DNA of 64,000 bases, taken from contig JAFNEO010000028.1 of assembly GCA_017886205.1 (NCBI GenBank), positions 26,476-90,475 of the forward strand, written 5' to 3'. Position numbers and translations under genes: made by a program. The number at the start of each line of letters is the position of its first letter. Within the stretch, counting starts at the first letter, position 1. This document shows, one piece after another, positions 55,106 to 64,000 of this stretch. The notes under the pieces were generated by a model. That model was not told the DNA's origin. It ran no database searches and was given only the letters and a program-made list of their open reading frames with translations. The stretch comes from Candidatus Aminicenantota bacterium. Lineage in GTDB: Bacteria; Acidobacteriota; Aminicenantia; Aminicenantales; UBA8522.

Positions 55106-56473
55106 ATGCTCCTGCCTCAGGTCAAGAAGACGATCGCTCGTTATGGCCTCCTCGAGAGAGGAGACAAAGTCCTGGTGGCCTGCTCGGGCGGCGCCGATTC
55201 CTCGGCCCTCCTGACCGCCCTCTTGGAGCTCCGCGAGGAGTATGCGCTCCGGCTAGCCATCGGCCATTTTAACCACCGTCTCCGCCGCGCCGCTGACTAT
55301 GATGAGCGCTTCGTCATCCGGATGGCGCAGAAGCTCGGGCTTCCCGTTTATGTGAGGAGAGAGGACATCCGTGCTCTTGCGGCCAAGCAGGGTCTGAATA
55401 TCGAGGAAGCGGGCCGGGAGCGGCGCTACAAGTTCCTCCGGGAAACGGCCGGCAGGGTGGAGGCCTCCCGCATCGCCACCGCACATACCCTGACCGACCA
55501 GGCGGAGACCGTTCTTATGCGGATTCTCCGCGGAAGCGGACCCACCGGCTTGGGCGGTATCGCCCCTTGCATCGACGGGCTGATCATCCGTCCTTTGATC
55601 GAGGTCGAGCGCCGGGAAGTCGAGGCCTATCTTCGGGCCCGGAAGATCCCCTATCGCGAGGATGAAACCAACCGGGACCTGCGCTTCCAGCGCAGCCGGG
55701 TCCGTCTGCGGCTTATTCCGTACCTCGAGAGGAACTTCGAGCCCAAGATTGTGCAGCATCTGGGAAGATTAGCTGAGATCAGCCGCGAGGAGGAGCAGGT
55801 TTGGGAACAGTATTCCCAAGCCGAGGCGAAACGGGCGATCTTCCGCAAAGAGGGGAGGATCCTTCTAGATGCCCGGCGCCTCTCGTCTATGTCGCCGGCT
55901 CTGGGCCGCCGTCTGGTCCGGGCCTTTTTGAGTACGATCAAGGGCGATTTGAGGAGATTTTCATTCCGCGATGTCGAGGCCGTCCGCTGTCTGGCCGAGC
56001 GAAAGGAAGCGACGCTTCCGGGAAAGCTCGCCCTCAGGCGGGAGAAAGGCCTGATATCGGTTAAAGAGAGAACAGAGCCCGGTCTCCGTTACCAGTATGA
56101 ATGGGACGGGAGAAAGAAGCTGGTGATCCCCGAAATTAGGCTTTCTTTCGCAGGGAAGTTAATAAAAAAGGGGAAGACGAGGCTGCCCTTGTATAATGAT
56201 AACCGGAGGGCGCTGCTCGACGCAGGGAAGGTCTGTTTTCCTCTGCTCGTCCGGAGCCGGCGAGAAGGAGATCGCTACCGTCCTCTGGGCTCGCCCGGCC
56301 GCAAGAAGCTCAAGGAGATCATGCGGGCGAAAGGCATTCCGTTGGACGAGAGGGACCGGCACCCAGTATTCTTGTCGCGGGGAGAAATCATCTGGGCTCT
56401 AGGGCTTCCCATCGCCGAGGACTTCAAAGTCACCCCCGCCACCCAGCGAATTTATGTTATAGAAAAACCTTAG
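55106..56473 (+). CDS. tilS: tRNA(Ile)-lysidine synthetase
   Basis: VACSGGADSSALLTALLEL PP-loop; HFNHRLR; TAHTLTDQAETVLMRILRGSG. Confidence 0.93.
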   Translation: MLLPQVKKTIARYGLLERGDKVLVACSGGADSSALLTALLELREEYALRLAIGHFNHRLRRAADYDERFVIRMAQKLGLPVYVRREDIRALAAKQGLNIEEAGRERRYKFLRETAGRVEASRIATAHTLTDQAETVLMRILRGSGPTGLGGIAPCIDGLIIRPLIEVERREVEAYLRARKIPYREDETNRDLRFQRSRVRLRLIPYLERNFEPKIVQHLGRLAEISREEEQVWEQYSQAEAKRAIFRKEGRILLDARRLSSMSPALGRRLVRAFLSTIKGDLRRFSFRDVEAVRCLAERKEATLPGKLALRREKGLISVKERTEPGLRYQYEWDGRKKLVIPEIRLSFAGKLIKKGKTRLPLYNDNRRALLDAGKVCFPLLVRSRREGDRYRPLGSPGRKKLKEIMRAKGIPLDERDRHPVFLSRGEIIWALGLPIAEDFKVTPATQRIYVIEKP

Positions 56474-56617
56474 CTTTTTTCTCCGCCACTTCCAACCATA
56501 GCAACGACGGGTGGCACGGTGCCAGTCCCCGCAACGCCCGCAGCGGAAGGGGTTCCCCACGGGGGGATGGGTGGAGCGAGGACGGACGGGGACGCGCCGT
56601 GACAGGACCCGTCCTTT

Positions 56618-58516
56618 CTATAAATAGTTTTCTTTCCAGATTTCGAAGACGAGCAGCGCCCAGAGCTGGTGGCTGTAATTTTTCCGGCCAGCCAGGTGAG
56701 CGGCCATCATCTTCTGCACCGGCTTAGGGTTGATGAACCCGGCTTCCCGGATCCGTTTCTCGCTCAGGTGGTCCAGCATCAGCTCCCGGAGCTCCCCCCG
56801 CAGCCAGTGTTTGATCGGGATGCTGAACCCTTCCTTGGGCCGGTAGATGTTCTCTCGGGGGAGGAGGCGCTCCATCGTCTTCTTGAAAATCCACTTGGTG
56901 GTCAGGCCGTGGAGCTTGAGCCGGCCGTCAAGCCCGAACACGAATTCGACGAGCTTGTGGTCGAGGAGCGGCTCCCGGGCTTCGAGGGAAGTGGCCATGC
57001 TCATCCTGTCCACCTTGACCATGATGTCATCAGCCAGGTAGGTCTTGAGGTCGAGGTAGAGCTCTCCTGTGATGGGGTCGAAGGCCGGCAGCTTCTCAAA
57101 GACCTCCCGGAATGGTGACAACCTGCGGACCTCTTCGATTCCTCCCATCTGCTCTAGAAACCCGGCGGAATAGAGCCTTGACTTATCTCTCCGGGATAGG
57201 AACATCATCCAGCGCAGGTGCCTGTTTTCGGCCCCGTGCTCAAAGCCCTGGAGGAACCGCTGCAGCTTGTTCCAGGCGCCTTTTTTCTTGGCCCTGGGTG
57301 GGAGGCGGTTTATGAAGGGGGATAACAAGCTCCCCGCCAGCCTGACCGGCCCGCAGGAAGCGATCTTCTGCGCCTGGTAGTGCTCATAGCCGCCGAAGAC
57401 TTCATCCCCCCCGTCGCCGGATAAAATCACCTTGACGTGCGGCCGGGACATTTGTGAGACCAGAAAGGTGGGAAAGATGGAAAAATCGCCGAACGGCTCG
57501 TCGAGGTGGCGGATGAGCTTTTCAGTGAGGTCCAGCGCCTTGGGTTCGATGATAAACTCTTCGTGCTCGGTGGCGAACCTCTGGGCGGCCCGGCGGGCGT
57601 AGGGAAGCTCATTGTAGGAAGTCTCTTCAAAGCCTATGGAAAAGGTCTTCAGGGGGGAGGCGCCGAGCTCCCGCATCAGCCCGACGATGGTCGAGGAGTC
57701 GATCCCGCCGCTCAGGAACGCGCCCAGCGGCACGTCACTCACCAGCCGTAGTTTGACGGACTCCTTGAGCAGATCGTAGAGCCTGTCCATGATCTCCGGC
57801 AGGTTCTTTTCTTTCGGCCCGCCTTCCTCCCTGGCCGCGGTCTCGATATCCCAATATTCTCTGACTTTGACCCGGCCGTCCTTATAGGCGAGCCAATGGC
57901 CGGCCGGGAGCTTGTGGATGTTGCGGAAGATGCTCAGCGGTGCCGGAATGTATTCGAGCGTCAGGAAAAAATCCAGCGCTCTCGGTTCAACCTCGCGCTT
58001 GACCCGTGGATGAACAAGGATGGCCTTGAGCTCGGAGCCGAAGACGAGAGTCCGGTCGTCGAGAAGGGTGTAATAGAGCGGCTTGATTCCCAGCCGGTCA
58101 CGCACCAGGAGAAGCCTCTGCTCCTGTTCATCCCAGAGGGCGAAGGCGAACATCCCCCGGAGCCGCTGGACAAAGTCTTGCCCCCATTGCTCGTAGGCGT
58201 GGACGATGGTCTCGGTGTCAGTCCGGGTTGAAAACCTGTGCCCGCGCGAGATGAGCTCTTCGCGGAGCTCCGGGAAATTATAGACCTCGCCGTTGTGGGC
58301 GATCCAGATGGAGCCGTCCTCGTTGCTGAGCGGCTGGTGGCCGCCCGCAAGGTCGATGATGCTCAGCCGGCGCGCGCCCAAACCGGCCCTGGTCCCGGCG
58401 AAGATGCCCTCATCGTCCGGTCCGCGGTGGGCGATGGTCCGGCACATGGCCTGGAGGAGAGTGGCCGATGCCGGCTCAGACGAGGAGGGGGATGCGATTC
58501 CGCAGATGCCGCACAT
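56618..58516 (-). CDS. asnB: Asparagine synthase (glutamine-hydrolysing)
   Basis: MCGICGIASP; RGPDDEGIF; FLSGGIDSSTIVGLM. Confidence 0.93.
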   Translation of the reverse strand: MCGICGIASPSSSEPASATLLQAMCRTIAHRGPDDEGIFAGTRAGLGARRLSIIDLAGGHQPLSNEDGSIWIAHNGEVYNFPELREELISRGHRFSTRTDTETIVHAYEQWGQDFVQRLRGMFAFALWDEQEQRLLLVRDRLGIKPLYYTLLDDRTLVFGSELKAILVHPRVKREVEPRALDFFLTLEYIPAPLSIFRNIHKLPAGHWLAYKDGRVKVREYWDIETAAREEGGPKEKNLPEIMDRLYDLLKESVKLRLVSDVPLGAFLSGGIDSSTIVGLMRELGASPLKTFSIGFEETSYNELPYARRAAQRFATEHEEFIIEPKALDLTEKLIRHLDEPFGDFSIFPTFLVSQMSRPHVKVILSGDGGDEVFGGYEHYQAQKIASCGPVRLAGSLLSPFINRLPPRAKKKGAWNKLQRFLQGFEHGAENRHLRWMMFLSRRDKSRLYSAGFLEQMGGIEEVRRLSPFREVFEKLPAFDPITGELYLDLKTYLADDIMVKVDRMSMATSLEAREPLLDHKLVEFVFGLDGRLKLHGLTTKWIFKKTMERLLPRENIYRPKEGFSIPIKHWLRGELRELMLDHLSEKRIREAGFINPKPVQKMMAAHLAGRKNYSHQLWALLVFEIWKENYL

Positions 58517-60336
58517 TATTCCTTGGGGACAAGGTCGAGCTCGAAGAAGACGCCCAAGTATCTTCGCTCCAGGCTGGCCGGGTCCTCATAGTAGGGGATG
58601 GCCCCCTTGGCCGCCCTGACCTTGATCCGGTAATGGTAGCGCTGCTCCATCTGGAAACCGTTCCCAACCTGGAAACGGAGTGTCCCCCACTGCTTGGACT
58701 GGAGGACGATCTTCTGCCTCCGGCCCTCGACCTTGACTGTGATCTCGTTATTGCTTCGGGGGTTATTGAGGAGCCGGACTCCGACCTCCCGGAGCGGATA
58801 GTAGGTCTTGAGGATAAACTCGCAGGTCTTATCGCCCCGGGTCCAGATGCCGGTGGGCTCAAGCTTAGGGTGGAAATTGTCGTCCAGGAAATGGAGGAAT
58901 TCTCTCTGGGGATAGGGTTTGTCCGGCCAGATGTGCACCCGGAAGGCGTCGGGGTTGGTGTTGGTGGGAAAATTGTTGACCTGGGTCATCTCGAGAGGCA
59001 GCGCTTTGATCGGGAACTTCTTGGCGTGGGTGGCGGGCTGGGCCGAAGAGCGGAAGGGACTGACCAGGATCGGGGAGATGAACACGGCCGCGACTACCCA
59101 GATTAGGGCGACCTGGCGCCAGCTCTTCTTCTCGGCCGGCAGGAAGAGGAACAGGGGGTAGATGTTGAGAAAGTACCGGTTGGCCAGGGTCCCTCCTCCG
59201 CCGCCGTAGAACTCGGGAGTGAGGACGATGTAGATGAGGATCCCACCGGCCAGGGCGGCCAGGGTCAGCCAGTCGTGGAACCGGCGTTTCGCCCGGAAAA
59301 ACAGGAGGAGAGCAAGAAAGGCCGGGAAGAAATACCAGGCGACTCCGGTGAAGCGGCCGAAGAAATAATAAAAGATATTGTAGAGGATGAACTTGGGTGG
59401 AATCAGGAAACGCTGGAAGTAGTTCTCCGAGGTCATGGTGCTGCCGAGGCTATCAAAGGTCAGGTTGTCTTTCTCCAGAGGGAACGTGCCGATGAACGTC
59501 TTGCGTGCACCGCCCTGGTAGTTCCAGTCTGAGGTGAGAAGATAGTTGGCTCCAAAAAGGAGCCCGATGGTTAGGGAAAAGATGGCGGCAAGAACGAGCG
59601 CCTTAAAGAATTTTTTCTCATAGAGGGCGTAAAGGACGAGCGGGCCCAGGAGGACGATATTGGGCGGCTTGGAGAAGACCGCGACACCGACCAGGAAGGC
59701 GGCCAGGTAATCCGTTCCCGGCGAGAGGAGGAAGGAATGGGGCGCTGCGCCCACGCCCGAGGGGTGCGGCGTTTCCCGGCTTTTGATCTTATAGATCCAG
59801 AGGAAAGCGATGATGAAAGCCAAGCAGAAGTTGAAAAAGTCGGGCGAGATCCAGATATAGTACACCCCGGCCACAGAACCAAAGAGGAAGGTCAAAAGGT
59901 AAGAGATCGAGGTCAGTGGCGAATTGGCCCGGGAGATATAGGCGAACCCCAAAAGCATGACGACGAGCAGGAGGAAGGAATGGAAGACCAGGAAGCCGTT
60001 ATACCCGAATGTCCGGACGAAGGGCGCGGCGAACAGAGAATACGCCCAGGACTTGGCGAAGAATATCTTGCCGTTCCGAGCCTTTTTGAGGAAGATGCCC
60101 TGCGGCCCGGCATCGAAGTCGTGGTAGTAGCGGGCCAGGTCCTTCTTGGTGTATTCCAGGTCGAGGTCATGGGCGATGCTCTGGGTCAGGGCGCAGTAGA
60201 CCGCCTGGTCGGCGAACAGGAAATTCTGGTCGATAGTCGGGAGGTTGATGAACAAAGAGAATCCGAGTGAGAAAAGGAAAACGAGGAAGATAATAGTGAG
60301 GGCGGCCTTTTTCGGCTGGGCTTTGTCCTCGAGCAT
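58516..60336 (-). CDS. Multi-TM glycosyltransferase-like (GT-C/PMT-type) membrane protein
   Basis: 606 aa, multiple TMs, long extracytoplasmic C-terminus; shares terminal base with asnB. Confidence 0.6.
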   Translation of the reverse strand: MLEDKAQPKKAALTIIFLVFLFSLGFSLFINLPTIDQNFLFADQAVYCALTQSIAHDLDLEYTKKDLARYYHDFDAGPQGIFLKKARNGKIFFAKSWAYSLFAAPFVRTFGYNGFLVFHSFLLLVVMLLGFAYISRANSPLTSISYLLTFLFGSVAGVYYIWISPDFFNFCLAFIIAFLWIYKIKSRETPHPSGVGAAPHSFLLSPGTDYLAAFLVGVAVFSKPPNIVLLGPLVLYALYEKKFFKALVLAAIFSLTIGLLFGANYLLTSDWNYQGGARKTFIGTFPLEKDNLTFDSLGSTMTSENYFQRFLIPPKFILYNIFYYFFGRFTGVAWYFFPAFLALLLFFRAKRRFHDWLTLAALAGGILIYIVLTPEFYGGGGGTLANRYFLNIYPLFLFLPAEKKSWRQVALIWVVAAVFISPILVSPFRSSAQPATHAKKFPIKALPLEMTQVNNFPTNTNPDAFRVHIWPDKPYPQREFLHFLDDNFHPKLEPTGIWTRGDKTCEFILKTYYPLREVGVRLLNNPRSNNEITVKVEGRRQKIVLQSKQWGTLRFQVGNGFQMEQRYHYRIKVRAAKGAIPYYEDPASLERRYLGVFFELDLVPKE

Positions 60337-60394
60337 CGAGCTTGACCTGTCCTTAGTGGAATATCACAGTCGCACCGAAAATTCAACGAGGTTC

Positions 60395-60531
60395 GGGAGA
60401 GTCCCTCCGAAAGACGCGAATTTTTCCCAGCGAGAAAAATTCTCTCCCTGTCCTCGCTCCGCTCTCCTCTCGGCAAGCCGAGAGGAACCGTGCCCGCTAC
60501 GCTGCGGAGGGCTTTCGTTAGGGACTCTCCC
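60395..60531 (+). repeat. Dispersed structured intergenic element, family C copy 2
   Basis: Arms GGGAGAGTCCCTCCGAAAG/CTTTCGTTAGGGACTCTCCC; GAATTTTTC-CCAGCGA-GAAAAATTC; CCTCTCGG-CAAG-CCGAGAGG. Confidence 0.85.
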
Positions 60532-60574
60532 TCGCCTCAGCTAGATAAGAAAAGAGGAGAAAATGGGGACGGTC

Positions 60575-61339
60575 CTATTTTCGGTACAGGCTCAGGTAGG
60601 CGCGGATGATGCGGTCGCCCCAGACAAGGGCGACGAAGGCGGCCGGCGCGAGGAAGGTTCCGAAGGGCAGGGAGAACTGGAGGTCCTTCTTCCGGAAGGA
60701 CAGCAGGAAGACACCCACCAGCGCTCCCGCAAAGGAAGCCAGGAGGAGTGTGAAGAAAGCCTTGACCCAGCCCAGATAGGCGCCGACGAGAAGCATCATG
60801 GTCACATCGCCCATGCCCAGGCCCTCTTTCTTCCGCAAGAGCCAATAGAGGCCGTAAATGATCAGCAGGAATCCGGCGCCGGCGACCCCGCCGATCAGGG
60901 CCTGACGCAGGCTCAGGTCCGGGCGGAACCCGGAATAGACGAGGGCCAGAGCCAGGCCGGGCAGGGTGATTTCGTCGGGCAGGATTTGGTGGGAGAGGTC
61001 GATGAAGCAGAGGGCGATGAGGGCGCTGGCGAAGAGACAGGATGCAAAGAAATGGAAGCTCAAGCCGAATCGTCCATTGAGCAGTAGAAAACAAAGCGGC
61101 GTGACCGCCTCGACGAGAGGATAGGTGAGGGAGATCTTCAGGCCACAGGAACGGCACTTTCCCCGGAGCAGGAGGTAGGAGAGAACGGGGATGTTGTCGT
61201 AGGGTTTGATGCGCGTCCGGCACTGCGGACACGACGAAGGGGGCCACATCAGGCTCAGGCCCCGGGGGAGGCGGTAGATGACGACATTGAGGAAGCTTCC
61301 CCAGACCAGCCCGTACAGGACGATGATTATCTTTTCCAC
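60575..61339 (-). CDS. pilD: Prepilin peptidase (A24 leader peptidase/N-methyltransferase)
   Basis: CPQCRTRIKPYDNIPVLSYLLLRGKCRSCG; LCFIDLSHQILPDEITLPG; GMGDV. Confidence 0.93.
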   Translation of the reverse strand: MEKIIIVLYGLVWGSFLNVVIYRLPRGLSLMWPPSSCPQCRTRIKPYDNIPVLSYLLLRGKCRSCGLKISLTYPLVEAVTPLCFLLLNGRFGLSFHFFASCLFASALIALCFIDLSHQILPDEITLPGLALALVYSGFRPDLSLRQALIGGVAGAGFLLIIYGLYWLLRKKEGLGMGDVTMMLLVGAYLGWVKAFFTLLLASFAGALVGVFLLSFRKKDLQFSLPFGTFLAPAAFVALVWGDRIIRAYLSLYRK

Positions 61340-62193
61340 CAGACGCTCGGAGCCTTGATTTCACCCGTCTTGGGGTTATAGACATAGTCCTTGCCGTCCA
61401 GGTCCCTGGGCAGCGAGGAGACAAGCCCGACCCGGACGAGATCTTCCAGCCCGGCCGGTAGCCGCTGGTATCTTTCCCTGAACTGCCGGACGGCCTCCTT
61501 GAGAAGGTTGGTGTCTGAGGTGGCCTTGACCTGGTAGAGATGCTTTCCGGCGATCTTTTTGGTGCGCTCGTCCTGGGCCGTGTTGTACACTTCCAACCAC
61601 GTTTCCCAAGATTCTTTCAGGTCCATCACCCGGAACCCTGCCGCGGCGTAGAGCCTCTTGGCGATTTCCGGCGCGCCCGGGATACTCATCGTCTTCTCGT
61701 AATATTTCCGGGCCGTGTCGTAATCCTTGGCCCGCTGGGCGTAATGGCCGGCCTCGAACGGAAAAATCCACTGATCTGGGTTCTTGGCCAGACCCATATC
61801 CAGGATCTTGAAGGCGAGGTTGAGGTCCTTGGCTTCGTTGACGGCGATCAGGGCGCCGATCTCATAGGGGTCCATATACCGCGGGTCGAGTTCGGCGATG
61901 ATCGAAAAGATATGCTCCAGGTTCTGGAAGCGGTCGACGATGGTGTAGGTCGTGTAGTACTGGATGGCCCAGAGGTAGACGAGGTCGGCCACGAGAGAGG
62001 AGTAGCCGAAGGTGGCGTATTTCAGGTATTTGCCCGAGGGGATGAAGATAATCGAAGCACCTGGGATCTTTTTCCTGGGGACCCGTTCGACGGCCAGCTT
62101 GAGCCAGACGATGCCGGCGCAGGACAGGAAGAGGAGAAGGACGATCAACAGGGTGGCAGACCCTTTTCTCCGGACGCTTACCGTCTTCATCAC
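61327..62193 (-). CDS. TPR-like membrane-anchored protein, unknown function
   Basis: 288 aa, N-terminal TM, LFSI..AELDPRYMDPYEIGALIAVNEAKDLNLAFKILDMGLAKNP helical repeats. Confidence 0.6.
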   Translation of the reverse strand: MMKTVSVRRKGSATLLIVLLLFLSCAGIVWLKLAVERVPRKKIPGASIIFIPSGKYLKYATFGYSSLVADLVYLWAIQYYTTYTIVDRFQNLEHIFSIIAELDPRYMDPYEIGALIAVNEAKDLNLAFKILDMGLAKNPDQWIFPFEAGHYAQRAKDYDTARKYYEKTMSIPGAPEIAKRLYAAAGFRVMDLKESWETWLEVYNTAQDERTKKIAGKHLYQVKATSDTNLLKEAVRQFRERYQRLPAGLEDLVRVGLVSSLPRDLDGKDYVYNPKTGEIKAPSVWWKR

Positions 62194-62195
62194 GA

Positions 62196-62960
62196 TCAGA
62201 CGAAATCCCTCTTCTTGAAGATCAGGACGGCCAGGGCCAGGATGAAGAGTGTGTAGACCAGCCCATAAAGGGCCGAGAAGAGGTAGAATTTCGGGTCGAT
62301 GGCCAGACCGTGGACGATCTCGGTCTTGAAATTGAAGTTCTCGAGGTCGGGGAGGATCGCCGAGAATCCCCGGATCATCATCCTCGCCGTTCCGGAGCGG
62401 GTCTTCTGGATGAGCGTCTCAAGCCCCCAGGAAAGGTGCCCGATGAGGTAGAAGGACAACGAAAAAATCGAGCTCAGGATGGGTGTCGAGAAGCAGGAGA
62501 AGAGGATGGCCACCGCCGTGATCAGGACGAGCTCGAGGAAGATGAACAGGATGGCCAGAAGCATCCGGCCCTCCAGCTTCCCCGTGTGCAGGAGGACGAT
62601 GACGAGGAAGATCAGGCCCATGGCCAGGGTCATGATGAGCAGGGTGAGGACCAACCCGAAGAACTTGCCGAGCAAGAACTGCCAGCGCTGGATGGGCTTG
62701 GAGAGAAGGGTGTAGATCGTCTTCTTGTCGATCTCCTTGTAGACCAGGCCGGTGCCGATCAGGATGGCCATGAGCACCCCGAAGATCGAGATCGAAGCCA
62801 GACCGACATCCTTGATGATCTTAACCCGGTCACCCACGGCGAGCACGGCCAGCAGGCGCGAGAAGGCCAGGGCCACGGCGGCGAAGAAGAAGAGCAGGTA
62901 GAGGATCCGGTCCCGGATGGCCTCCTTGAACGTGTTCAGGGCGATGGCTCGAATCTTCAT
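62196..62960 (-). CDS. ABC transporter permease (ABC-2 type)
   Basis: NTFKEAIRDRILYLLFFFA...; 6 TM; overlaps ATPase gene. Confidence 0.85.
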   Translation of the reverse strand: MKIRAIALNTFKEAIRDRILYLLFFFAAVALAFSRLLAVLAVGDRVKIIKDVGLASISIFGVLMAILIGTGLVYKEIDKKTIYTLLSKPIQRWQFLLGKFFGLVLTLLIMTLAMGLIFLVIVLLHTGKLEGRMLLAILFIFLELVLITAVAILFSCFSTPILSSIFSLSFYLIGHLSWGLETLIQKTRSGTARMMIRGFSAILPDLENFNFKTEIVHGLAIDPKFYLFSALYGLVYTLFILALAVLIFKKRDFV

Positions 62961-63874
62961 CCCTGTCTGACCATCTCCACAAAAATGTCCTCGAGGGTCT
63001 CGGTCCGGGGGACGAGGGAATGGATCCTCCCCCTCCGCTCGCGGACGAGCGCCATCAGGTTCTCGATGTTGTCTTCCTGGAAGACCTTGAGCAGGATCCG
63101 GTCGCCGAGCGTCGAGACGGGCTCGCCGAGGTCGATGAGGTCGGCGGGGTCGATCCCCGACAGGGTGACTTCGGTGAAGAGGACCCTTTCCGAGATTAGG
63201 CTTTGCAGAGTACCCTGGCTAATCACCCGGCCGCCGACGATGATGGCCACACGGTCGCAGATCATCTCGATGTCTTGGAGGATGTGAGAGCAAAGGAAGA
63301 TCGTCTTGCCCTCCTGCTTCAGCCGGACGATGACGTCCCGGAGCTCCTTTCGGCCCAGCGGGTCCAGGCCGCCCAGCGGCTCGTCGAGGAAGAGGAGCGC
63401 CGGGTCGTTGATCAGCGTCTGGGCCAGCCCGACCCGCTGCAGCATGCCGCGGGAGAACTTGCGGAGCTGGAGGTCACGGGCCTTCTCCATCCCGACGAGG
63501 CGCAGGAGAGTCGCAATCTTGTCCTCCTTGTCCTTCTTTTTCAGGCCGAACAATTGGGCGTAGAAATCGAGAAACTCTGCCGCCGTGAGATAATCGTAGA
63601 AATAGGGATTCTCGGGCAGATAGCCGAGGTTCTCTCTTGCCTTGGCCGAAAGAGGGGGATGGCCGAAGATCGCGATCTTCCCCCGGTCCGGGAAGATCAG
63701 GCCGAGGACGCATTTCAGGGTCGTGGTTTTGCCGGCGCCGTTCGGGCCGAGGTAGCCGAAGATTTCTCCGGCCGCGACTGATAAGGAGACGCCCTTGAGG
63801 ATCTCGCGCTTCTTGGGGATGAACCCGACCTTGAACGCTTTATAGAGGTTATCGATCTCGAGGACTGTGGCCAT
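62957..63874 (-). CDS. ABC transporter ATP-binding protein
   Basis: GYLGPNGAGKTTTLKCVLGL; LRKFSRGMLQRVGLAQTLINDPALLFLDEPLGGLDP. Confidence 0.95.
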   Translation of the reverse strand: MATVLEIDNLYKAFKVGFIPKKREILKGVSLSVAAGEIFGYLGPNGAGKTTTLKCVLGLIFPDRGKIAIFGHPPLSAKARENLGYLPENPYFYDYLTAAEFLDFYAQLFGLKKKDKEDKIATLLRLVGMEKARDLQLRKFSRGMLQRVGLAQTLINDPALLFLDEPLGGLDPLGRKELRDVIVRLKQEGKTIFLCSHILQDIEMICDRVAIIVGGRVISQGTLQSLISERVLFTEVTLSGIDPADLIDLGEPVSTLGDRILLKVFQEDNIENLMALVRERRGRIHSLVPRTETLEDIFVEMVRQG

Positions 63875-63925
63875 TGGACTCGGCTCTATTATATTGAAAA
63901 GGGGAGCCGAAAACTAGCCGGCGGT

Positions 63926-64000
63926 TCAATCCGGGACGACGTGTTTGAAGGTGTCCGGGTCGATGGTGATGTAGAAATCGCTGCCCAGGTAGAGCAGGGG
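63926..64000 (-). CDS. C-terminal fragment of a CDS running off the window (...PLLYLGSDFYITIDPDTFKHVVPD)
   Basis: Open minus-strand frame from window end to TGA at 63926-63928. Confidence 0.5.
   Translation of the reverse strand, partial: PLLYLGSDFYITIDPDTFKHVVPD

Noticed and set aside
60245-60544. 99-aa plus-strand ORF
   Set aside because: Lies across the GT-C gene start and family C repeat; explained by the structured repeat.

Overview
GC-rich bacterial chromosomal window. Gene content and style (many secreted or TPR proteins, PPi-type PFK, AOR, NuoEF/GltD fusion) suggest an uncultured Acidobacteriota/Aminicenantes-like lineage, but this is inference. About 50 protein genes can be supported. 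They include: a TRAP-like permease with a DUF6305-like protein; ggt-scpB-scpA-trpS-M50; a NuoE/NuoF-GltD/NuoG-N/GltB-like electron-transfer operon; glnA with a divergent Lrp; speD; an M1 peptidase; a type IV pilus/T2SS-like operon (NtrC-type regulator, PDZ histidine kinase, PilC, PilB, PilMNOP, secretin-cohesin); an AOR plus tandem class II aldolase operon with MoaD; msrP; a truncated ECF sigma-transmembrane fusion; a PPi-type PFK; two exported GerW-like proteins; a Ser/Thr kinase; a CAT-anticodon tRNA next to tilS; asnB; a prepilin peptidase; and an ABC exporter. The most unusual signal is non-coding. Two families of dispersed intergenic elements, with at least 6 and 5 copies, have stems whose sequence changes between copies while base pairing is kept. 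They occur in a recurring modular order and look like undescribed structured RNA or DNA elements. No CRISPR array, prophage, transposase gene or rRNA was seen.
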